Source: Candidatus Intestinimonas stercorigallinarum
Lineage (GTDB): Bacteria; Bacillota; Clostridia; Oscillospirales; Oscillospiraceae
Assembly (NCBI GenBank): GCA_019115345.1
Contig: DXDV01000261.1
Span: forward strand, 1-5,968
Reading direction: 5' to 3'
Length of the DNA stretch: 5,968 nucleotides
Both the position numbers and the translations under genes were made by a program. Shown here piece after piece: positions 1 through 4,069 of this stretch. Each line of letters starts with the position of its first letter. The first letter of the stretch is position 1. The notes under the pieces are model-generated. The model searched no databases and was not told where the DNA came from. It saw only the letters and a program-made list of their open reading frames with translations.

Positions 1-450
1 CACCTGAACGAGACCCTGTACGCCTGCGGCATCGCCTGCTCCGCCGAGGGCCACCCCACCGAGAGCGGCAACTACATCATCGACCTGCTGCTGGCCAACG
101 TGTGCAAGCAGAACGTGACCCGCTTCCCCTACGAGATCGTCCGTCTGGCCGAGGACATCGCCGGCGGCCTGATGGTCACCGCCCCCTCCGAGGCCGACTT
201 CCGCGACCCCAAGCTGGGGCCCGTCATCGAAAAGTACCTCAAGGGCGTGGACGGGGTGTCCACCGAAAACCGTCTGCGCATCCTGCGGCTCATCGAGAAC
301 CTGGCCCTGGGCACCGCCGCCGTGGGCTACCGCACCGAGAGCATGCACGGCGCCGGTTCCCCCCAGGCCCAGCGCATCATGATCGCCCGCCAGGGCAACC
401 TGGAGCACAAGAAGGCTCTGGCCAAGGCCCTGGCCCACATCACCGAATAA
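1..450 (+). CDS. abfD: 4-hydroxybutyryl-CoA dehydratase / vinylacetyl-CoA isomerase, C-terminal part
   Basis: The reading frame is open from base 1 to a TAA at 448-450 and gives the last 149 residues; the start lies outside the window. The enzyme is a cytoplasmic FAD and [4Fe-4S] protein that dehydrates 4-hydroxybutyryl-CoA to crotonyl-CoA in fermentation of 4-aminobutyrate or succinate to butyrate. It has the fold of the 4-hydroxyphenylacetate 3-hydroxylase/acyl-CoA dehydrogenase group. Recognition rests on the family-like stretches EGHPTESGNY (residues 16-25 of the fragment), RFPYEIVRLAEDIAGG, the C-terminal TESMHGAGSPQAQRI (112-126) and the ending GNLEHKKALAKAL. Family proteins are about 490 residues, so about two thirds is missing. 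By that length the cluster ligands (three Cys and one His) lie upstream, while Glu113 of the fragment is a candidate for the catalytic glutamate near position 455 (inferred from length, not alignment). A related HpaB-family enzyme is the alternative, less likely given the GAGSPQAQR block. Confidence 0.86.
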   Translation, partial: HLNETLYACGIACSAEGHPTESGNYIIDLLLANVCKQNVTRFPYEIVRLAEDIAGGLMVTAPSEADFRDPKLGPVIEKYLKGVDGVSTENRLRILRLIENLALGTAAVGYRTESMHGAGSPQAQRIMIARQGNLEHKKALAKALAHITE

Positions 451-533
451 GAACCTGTATCCACAGCCGCCGCGCGCTGTCTGGGCGGACTTTTTCCCGC
501 CATCCGGCATCCCTGGTTAGAAAAACAGGTTCT
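450..533. repeat. 9-bp inverted repeat bounding an 84-bp intergenic element
   Basis: AGAACCTGT at 450-458 is the exact reverse complement of ACAGGTTCT at 525-533. The left arm begins in the last base of the abfD stop codon. The right arm sits inside a second small inverted repeat, TTAGAA (517-522) with TTCTAA (530-535), and GGCGG (485-489) can pair with CCGCC (497-501) in the interior. An outer 9-bp repeat enclosing a short non-coding core resembles a small palindromic or MITE-like intergenic repeat. It could equally be only a 3' UTR fold of abfD. No target-site duplication is obvious, and the copy number cannot be judged from one window. Confidence 0.4.
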
Positions 534-567
534 AAGCCCGGCGCCTGACCGCCGGTGCAGAGACGAG

Positions 568-599
568 ACGAGCGCCCCGCCGATCGGCGGGGCGCTCGT
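568..599. terminator. Perfect 32-bp palindrome, candidate bidirectional terminator
   Basis: Bases 568-599 equal their own reverse complement: 16-bp arms around a central CGATCG with GC-rich flanks (GCGCCCCGCC / GGCGGGGCGC). The palindrome lies between two convergent genes, 117 bp after the abfD stop (448-450) and 14 bp beyond the TSCPD gene's stop on the other strand. That is where a shared terminator is expected. Neither strand has a real T-tract after the stem (GTTCCACGTTTC on +, CTCGTCTC on -), so Rho-independent termination would be weak or non-canonical. The palindrome could instead act as an mRNA 3'-end stabiliser. Confidence 0.6.
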
Positions 600-613
600 T
601 CCACGTTTCTGGG

Positions 614-856
614 TCACAGGCTCTGCTTGAGGGCCTGGGCCAGCTGGTCGGGGCAGGAGGTGGGCTTCTGCCCGCAGCGGATGCCGTCCAGCCGGGCGAT
701 GACCTCCTCCACCTTCATACCGGCCACCAGCCGGCAGAGGCCCTGGAGGTTGCCGCTGCATCCCCCCTCTACCTGAAGGGACCGCACCACGCCGTCCTCC
801 ACGTCGATGTGCATCCGGCTGGAGCAGGTCCCCCTGGTCTTGTAGTCGATGGTCAT
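614..856 (-). CDS. TSCPD domain-containing small protein (TIGR03905-like)
   Basis: This 80-residue protein of unknown biochemical role carries the motif that names the TSCPD domain, T66-S67-C68-P69-D70, near its C-terminus. The domain also occurs at the C-terminus of B12-dependent ribonucleotide reductases; stand-alone versions of about 80 residues are uncharacterised. It has five cysteines (C11, C33, C41, C61, C68), consistent with a metal site or redox role, though that is inference. There is no signal peptide or membrane segment, so it is likely cytoplasmic. The start at 854-856 is chosen because AGGAGG (865-870) lies 8 nt upstream and the protein then opens MTIDYKTRGTCSS. The longer frame from 904 would translate through a hairpin and the Shine-Dalgarno sequence. 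It is convergent with abfD and downstream of the Sel1 gene on the same strand, but has its own promoter, so no operon partner points to a function. Confidence 0.85.
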   Translation of the reverse strand: MTIDYKTRGTCSSRMHIDVEDGVVRSLQVEGGCSGNLQGLCRLVAGMKVEEVIARLDGIRCGQKPTSCPDQLAQALKQSL

Positions 857-864
857 GTACAACA

Positions 865-870
865 CCTCCT
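865..870 (-). promoter_or_regulatory. Ribosome binding site fixing the TSCPD gene start
   Basis: The complementary strand reads AGGAGG (inside AAGGAGGTG), 8 nt before the ATG at 854-856. It is a near-perfect anti-16S match, and it rules out the in-frame ATG at 902-904 as the start. Confidence 0.85.
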
Positions 871-892
871 TCGTATGGCATCTACTACAATG

Positions 893-985
893 GCTGAATT
901 CCATAAAAGCGGCTCTTTTGTGCCGCTTTTATGGAATTGCGCGGCTGCCGCCGCGGGAATAAACTGCTTTGCGGTTGATTCAGCA
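893..985 (-). promoter_or_regulatory. Structured 5' leader of the TSCPD gene (candidate regulatory RNA)
   Basis: A transcript from the promoter at 992-1020 should begin near 985 and fold strongly before reaching the TSCPD ribosome binding site. Visible pairings are: a 7-bp long-range helix between the extreme 5' end and base 893 (ATTCAGC at 978-984 with GCTGAAT at 893-899); a 6-bp hairpin with 4-nt loop (940-945 / 950-955); and the long hairpin at 897-938. A competing 5' hairpin (964-968 / 982-986) would exclude the long-range helix. The result resembles a three-way junction with one 22-nt unpaired joining strand (956-977), followed by about 23 nt to the Shine-Dalgarno. I do not recognise a known riboswitch class. 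It could be an attenuator, a short stand-alone RNA ended by the last hairpin, or simply an inherited sel1 terminator lying downstream of a new promoter. Confidence 0.45.
897..938 (-). terminator. 17-bp perfect hairpin, terminator-like on both strands
   Basis: Bases 897-913 and 922-938 are exact reverse complements separated by an 8-nt loop (914-921). The core GCGGC/GCCGC is flanked by A4 and T4, so on either strand the GC core is followed by TTTT. This is the layout of a short-tract bidirectional intrinsic terminator. On the minus strand it lies 113 bp beyond the Sel1 stop and is the obvious terminator for that gene. It also lies between the TSCPD promoter and the TSCPD start, so a TSCPD transcript must read through it. 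Confidence 0.65.
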
Positions 986-991
986 GACATT

Positions 992-1020
992 ATCATATAT
1001 CAGGAAGCCGTCCCTGTCAA
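992..1020 (-). promoter_or_regulatory. Sigma-A-type promoter for the TSCPD gene
   Basis: On the minus strand a perfect -35 TTGACA (1015-1020) is followed after exactly 17 bp by TATGAT (992-997), five of six matches to the -10 consensus. Transcription would start near 985. The local AT-rich patch stands out in this GC-rich window. The promoter lies 31 bp beyond the Sel1 stop codon and drives only the TSCPD gene, through the structured leader. Confidence 0.8.
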
Positions 1021-1050
1021 ATCCCGTGCCTCAGCGCTGCCGCGCCCGGC

Positions 1051-3342
1051 TCATCTCCCCCGGAAGCGCTCCAAAAGCCCCCGGAGGCCGCCCTTCTTGC
1101 CGCCCTCCGCCTTCAGTTGCCGGAGGGCCTCGGCGGCGGCCTTGTCCCCCCGCTCGGCGGCCCTGCCGTAGAGCGCCGCCGCCCGCTTCGGGTCCAACTG
1201 GGTCCCACGGCCGGTGCGCAGGCAGTCGGCCAGCAGCCGCTGGGCCCTGGGATGGCCCTTGGCCGCCGCCCGCTCCAGCCACTTCACCGCCTGGATGGGG
1301 TCCGGGTCCGTCCCGATGCCGTGGAGGAAGCAGAAGCCCAGGTTGCACTGGGCGTAGGGGTAATCCTGCTCCGCCGCCCGGCGGTAGAGCTCCACCGCCT
1401 TGGCCTTGTCCTCGGGCACGCCCCGGCCCAGCTCATGGCACAGCCCCAGGCTGGCCAGAGAGGGGGCGTAGTCCTGCTCCGCCGCCCGGCGGTAGCAGTC
1501 CGCCGCCCGCCGGTCGCTCTGCTCCACCCCCTGGCCGTTCCAGCAGCAGTCCCCTAGCAGGTCTAGGGCCCTCGGATAGCCCAGCTCCGCCGCGCGTTCC
1601 AGCCAGGGGATGGCCTTGACCGGGTCGGGCTGCGCGCCGATGCCGGTGAGGTAGCAGTAGCCGGCGTTGCAGGCCCCCGCCGGCTCCCCCCGCTCCCCGG
1701 CCCGGCAGTAGAGGGACAGCGCCTGGGCCGGGTCGGCGGCCACGCCCCGGCCGTTCTCATAGCACAGCCCCAGGCTCACCATGGCGGGGGGATAGTCCAG
1801 CTCCGCCCCCCGGCGGTAGTAGTCCACCGCCTTCTCCTGGTCGGCGGCCATGCCCGTCCCGGCGGCGGCGCAGTCCCCCAGCAGGTCGAAGGCCCGGGGG
1901 AAGCGCTGCTCCGCCGCCCGCTCCAGCCACAGGACCGCCTGAGCGTCGTCGGGGTCCACCCCGATGCCGTGGAGGAAGCAGAAGCCCAGGTTGCACTGGG
2001 CCCGGGCGTAGCCCCCTTCCGCCGCCCGGCGGTAGCAGTCCGCCGCCCGGGCCTTGTCCTCGGCCACGCCGTCCCCCATCTCGTAACACAGCCCCAGGTC
2101 GCAGACGGCGGGCAGATAGCCCTGCTCCGCCGCCTTGGCGTAGAGGGCCGCCGCCCGCTCCAGGTCCTGTCGGGTCCCCCGCCCGGCCTGGAGACAGTCG
2201 GCCAGGATGCCCTGGGCCCGGGGGAAGTCCTGCTCCGCCGCCCGCTCCAGCCAGGACACGGCCTGGGCGTCGTCCCGCTCCACCCCGATGCCGCTGAGGA
2301 GGCACACCGCCAGGTTGCACTGGGCGGGGGGATAGCCCTCCTGGGCGGCCTGCCGGTAGAGCTCCGCCGCCTGGGCGGGGTCGGGCTCCACCCCGGTGCC
2401 GTTTTCGTAGCAGAGGCCCAGGTCGCACACGCCGGGGAGATAGCCCGTCCCGGCGGCCTCCCGGTAGAGCTCTGCCGCCCGGACCGGGTCGGCCCGGCAC
2501 AGCTCCCCCTCCTGGAGGCAGTCGGCCAGGATGCACTGGGCCCGGGGAAAGCCCTGGGCCGCCGCGCGCTCCAGCCATTCCAGGGCCTGGGCGCCGTCAA
2601 GCTCCACCCCGATGCCGTTGAGGTAGCACACCCCCAGATTGCACTGGGCGGGGGCGTAGCCCTGCCGGGCGGCCTGGAGATAGAGCTCCGCCGCCTGAGC
2701 GGGGTCGGAAAGGCCGCCGGTGCCGTTCTCCCGGCACACCCCCAGGATGCTCTGGGCCCGGGGGAAGCCCTGGGCCGCCGCCCGCTCCAGCCAGGACACC
2801 CCCTGGACCTCGTCGGGCTCCATGCCGATGCCGTTGAGACAGCACACCCCCAGGTTGCACTGGGCGGGAGGATAGCCCTCCTGGGCGGCCTGCCGGTAGA
2901 GCTCCGCCGCCTTGGCCTTGTCCATCTCCACGCCGTCCCCGGCCTCGTAGCACAGCCCCAGGCTGCACAGGGCGGGAAGGTAGCCCTCCTGGGCGGCCTG
3001 CCGGAAGAGCTCGGCCCCACGGACAGGGTCGGGTTCCACGCCGTCCCCGGCCTGATAGCAGCGCCCCAGGGCCTCCACCGCCCGCAGGTCCCCGTTCTCC
3101 GACCCCACGGAAAACCAGTGGGCGGCCTCCTCCAGGTCGGGCTCCACCCCGTCCCCCTGGGCGTACCGCAGCCCCAGGTCGTAGGCGGCGGCGGGGTCCT
3201 CCTGGGCCCGCTCCAGCAGGGCCCGGAAGTCGGCCTGGGAGCGCTGGACCTGCTCCATGGCCCGCCAGATGAGGGCGGTGTTGACGAATACCACGTCCTG
3301 AGCGCCCCCCTCGGGGGTCCCCCTCTCCAGTTCCTCCAGCAT
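1051..3342 (-). CDS. Sel1-like repeat protein of 19 tandem repeats
   Basis: This 763-residue protein is built almost entirely of Sel1-like repeats, helical hairpins of the TPR superfamily that stack into a solenoid and usually serve as protein-binding scaffolds. Residues 1-49 are a non-repeat N-terminal segment. Residues 50-733 are nineteen consecutive units of exactly 36 residues with no insertion or deletion. Residues 734-763 are a basic tail rich in K, R and G. Each unit follows the Sel1 pattern (AxxxLGxCYxxGxGV, then DxxxAxxWxxxAAxxGx). No signal peptide, membrane segment or enzymatic domain is visible, so it is probably cytoplasmic and its partner is unknown. Cys at unit position 10 occurs in 18 of 19 units; the protein has 34 Cys in all. 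The start at 3340-3342 is supported by the promoter at 3389-3417 but has only a weak, distant GGAGAGG upstream; a later start within the first 30 codons is possible. It is monocistronic and divergent from the rib operon. Confidence 0.9.
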   Translation of the reverse strand: MLEELERGTPEGGAQDVVFVNTALIWRAMEQVQRSQADFRALLERAQEDPAAAYDLGLRYAQGDGVEPDLEEAAHWFSVGSENGDLRAVEALGRCYQAGDGVEPDPVRGAELFRQAAQEGYLPALCSLGLCYEAGDGVEMDKAKAAELYRQAAQEGYPPAQCNLGVCCLNGIGMEPDEVQGVSWLERAAAQGFPRAQSILGVCRENGTGGLSDPAQAAELYLQAARQGYAPAQCNLGVCYLNGIGVELDGAQALEWLERAAAQGFPRAQCILADCLQEGELCRADPVRAAELYREAAGTGYLPGVCDLGLCYENGTGVEPDPAQAAELYRQAAQEGYPPAQCNLAVCLLSGIGVERDDAQAVSWLERAAEQDFPRAQGILADCLQAGRGTRQDLERAAALYAKAAEQGYLPAVCDLGLCYEMGDGVAEDKARAADCYRRAAEGGYARAQCNLGFCFLHGIGVDPDDAQAVLWLERAAEQRFPRAFDLLGDCAAAGTGMAADQEKAVDYYRRGAELDYPPAMVSLGLCYENGRGVAADPAQALSLYCRAGERGEPAGACNAGYCYLTGIGAQPDPVKAIPWLERAAELGYPRALDLLGDCCWNGQGVEQSDRRAADCYRRAAEQDYAPSLASLGLCHELGRGVPEDKAKAVELYRRAAEQDYPYAQCNLGFCFLHGIGTDPDPIQAVKWLERAAAKGHPRAQRLLADCLRTGRGTQLDPKRAAALYGRAAERGDKAAAEALRQLKAEGGKKGGLRGLLERFRGR
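1144..3195 (-). repeat. Nineteen-unit Sel1 repeat array (108-bp units, 324-bp super-period)
   Basis: The array encodes residues 50-733 as 19 x 108 bp. Units fall into three classes that alternate: A (LPAxCDLGLCYExGDG, ending ELYRQAAQEGY), B (PPAQCNLGVCYLNGIG, ending WLERAAAQGF) and C (PRAQxILADCLxxGxG, ending AAALYxxAAEQGY). From unit 8 to unit 19 the order is ABC repeated four times without exception; units 3 and 4 are A and B, unit 5 is a hybrid, and 6-7 are B and C. Long near-identical DNA blocks recur at multiples of 108 bp: 1312-1353 equals 1960-2001 over 42 bp (648 bp apart), and 2311-2372 matches 2851-2912 with one mismatch in 62 (540 bp apart). This indicates growth by duplication of multi-unit blocks. 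Confidence 0.88.
2656..2763 (-). repeat. Hybrid C/A repeat unit (unit 5) in the Sel1 array
   Basis: Unit 5 (residues 194-229) opens like a C unit (PRAQSILG) but continues as an A unit: ENGTGGLSDPAQAAELYLQA compares with ENGTGVEPDPAQAAELYRQA in unit 8. It is also followed by a B unit, as an A unit would be. The simplest reading is an in-register 108-bp deletion that joined the front of a C unit to the back of the following A unit. That deletion explains why the otherwise regular ABC order slips by one at this point. Confidence 0.65.
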
Positions 3343-3388
3343 ACGCCGTCACCCGTCCTCTCCGCCCCAGCGGGCCCGTTGTGCTCCC

Positions 3389-3417
3389 ATTCTACATCAC
3401 CGGGCGGCGGGTTGCAA
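3389..3417 (-). promoter_or_regulatory. Probable promoter of the Sel1-repeat gene
   Basis: On the minus strand TTGCAA (3412-3417, four of six matches to TTGACA) is followed after 17 bp by TAGAAT (3389-3394, five of six matches to TATAAT). The predicted start near 3382 leaves a leader of about 40 nt before the ATG at 3340-3342. Position and spacing fit; the -35 box is mediocre. Confidence 0.6.
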
Positions 3418-3737
3418 GGACCTTCCCGGACCAAAGGAAATGCTTTGCTCTGTTCACTCCCTGGACGCGCCCTACAATGGCAGGTCCCGCGCTGCCGCGA
3501 TGGGCGCGCCGAGGTCGTCGCGCCCCACACAAAAGCGGTGGCAGCCATACCGGCACACCGGGCGGCCTATGGTCGCCCGCTGGCCCACTCCGCGGCCCGT
3601 ACCGCCCGGGCGGCGAGGAGAAAAACCCCACTGCCCGGCTGAGCATGCTCACTCTGCCGCCTGCCGCCGAAGCCGTGCTCAGACGCCGCCGCCCGCCGGT
3701 TTTTCGCGGCGCGCCTCCCGCTCATGAATTTTTATGC
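3418..3737. other. Intergenic stretch without a recognisable gene, rich in hairpins
   Basis: About 320 bp lie between the divergent sel1 and rib promoters. Frames are open on both strands, but their translations are low-complexity Arg/Pro/Ala strings with no ribosome binding site, as expected from GC-rich non-coding DNA. Visible inverted repeats are: 3502-3508 with 3519-3525 (7 bp, 10-nt loop); 3560-3567 with 3571-3578 (8 bp including one G-U, 3-nt loop); a 12-bp palindrome CCGCCCGGGCGG at 3602-3613; TGAGCATGCTCA at 3640-3651; and CTGAGCA (3639-3645) with TGCTCAG (3676-3682). No promoter, T-tract terminator or known RNA family could be assigned, so a transcribed RNA is possible but unsupported. 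Confidence 0.5.
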
Positions 3738-3766
3738 TTGACATTTGGGGACAAGGGGCGTATACT
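3738..3766 (+). promoter_or_regulatory. Promoter of the riboflavin operon
   Basis: A perfect -35 TTGACA (3738-3743) is followed after exactly 17 bp by TATACT (3761-3766), five of six -10 matches. Transcription should start near 3773, about 15 nt before the FMN aptamer begins. It is a near-consensus housekeeping promoter, so control is expected to come from the riboswitch rather than from initiation. Confidence 0.85.
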
Positions 3767-3787
3767 CTGCCTCGTAAAACTGGATAG

Positions 3788-3896
3788 GATCTTCAGGGCA
3801 GGGTGCAAGTCCCTACCGGTGGTATAGCCCACGAGCCGCAAGGCATGATTCGGTGAAACTCCGAAGCCGACCGTACAGTCGGGATGGAAGAAGATC
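3788..3896 (+). promoter_or_regulatory. FMN riboswitch (RFN element) aptamer
   Basis: The conserved RFN blocks appear in order: GATCTTC (3788-3794), CAGGGCAGGGTG, CCCTACCGGTGGTATAGCCC, ACGAGCC, GATTCGGTGAAACTCCG, AAGCCGACCGTACAGTC, GGGATGGAAGAAGATC. The closing P1 helix is GATCTTC (3788-3794) paired with GAAGATC (3890-3896). This RNA binds FMN. In Firmicute rib operons, binding releases a terminator that stops transcription before ribD, which gives feedback repression. The aptamer looks complete and sits directly behind a strong promoter and in front of two terminators and ribD. Confidence 0.97.
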
Positions 3897-3940
3897 GGAA
3901 GGCGCGGGACCTGTTTCAGGCCCCTATGCGTCATACGGCT

Positions 3941-3974
3941 GCTCTGGTATGTTTTGACATTCCAGAGCTTTTTT
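3941..3974 (+). terminator. First intrinsic terminator of the FMN riboswitch
   Basis: GCTCTGG (3941-3947) pairs with CCAGAGC (3962-3968). The stem continues past one T-T mismatch with ATG/CAT and is followed by six Ts (3969-3974). It begins 45 nt after the aptamer. A candidate competing pairing is CATAC (3932-3936) with GTATG (3947-3951), which would break the upper stem and could serve as part of an antiterminator when FMN is absent. The competing fold is inference. Confidence 0.87.
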
Positions 3975-4016
3975 GCTGCCTGCGTCCTTCGGGGCACGGG
4001 TCTCTCTGCCATTTCC

Positions 4017-4055
4017 GCTGCCCTGGACCTGCTGTCCGGGGCAGCTTTGTTTTTT
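4017..4055 (+). terminator. Second intrinsic terminator, abutting the ribD ribosome binding site
   Basis: GCTGCCCTGGAC (4017-4028) pairs over 12 bp (one G-U) with GTCCGGGGCAGC (4034-4045) around a 5-nt loop, followed by TTTGTTTTTT (4046-4055). It is a stronger stem than the first terminator. The T-tract ends one base before the GGAGG of ribD (4057-4061), so the same hairpin could also hinder ribosome access. GCTGCC at 3975-3980, just after the first terminator, matches the start of its 5' arm and could pair with GGCAGC (4040-4045) as an alternative fold. Confidence 0.85.
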
Positions 4056-4069
4056 CGGAGGGAGCGAAC

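Noticed and set aside
857..904. Sixteen-residue N-terminal extension of the TSCPD protein
   Set aside because: It would cover the Shine-Dalgarno and start inside a hairpin arm; the family-like sequence begins at the ATG at 854-856.
3349..3390. Thirteen-residue upstream frame (MGAQRARWGGEDG) ending 6 nt before the Sel1 start, considered as a coupling or leader peptide
   Set aside because: Its ATG overlaps the predicted -10 box, so it would not be transcribed from that promoter, and it has no ribosome binding site.
1776..3548. Open frame of 590 codons on the minus strand overlapping the Sel1 gene in another frame
   Set aside because: Its translation is Arg/Pro/Gly/Ala-rich low-complexity sequence repeated with the Sel1 period; the Sel1 frame is the one with recognisable domains.
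1969..3642. Open frame of 557 codons on the + strand opposite the Sel1 gene
   Set aside because: It is antisense to a clear Sel1 repeat gene and stays open only because the GC-rich 108-bp unit is a multiple of three, so every copy repeats the same stop-free pattern. It has no family motif and runs past the sel1 promoter.
3440..3727. Open frame of 95 codons on the + strand in the sel1-rib gap, preceded by AAAGGAA
   Set aside because: The putative ribosome site touches the ATG, there is no matching promoter, and the composition is Arg/Pro-rich with no family resemblance.
3884..4069. In-frame upstream extension of ribD beginning inside the riboswitch
   Set aside because: It would translate the aptamer's closing helix and both terminators, whereas a good Shine-Dalgarno lies 8 nt before the ATG at 4070, where RibD homology begins.
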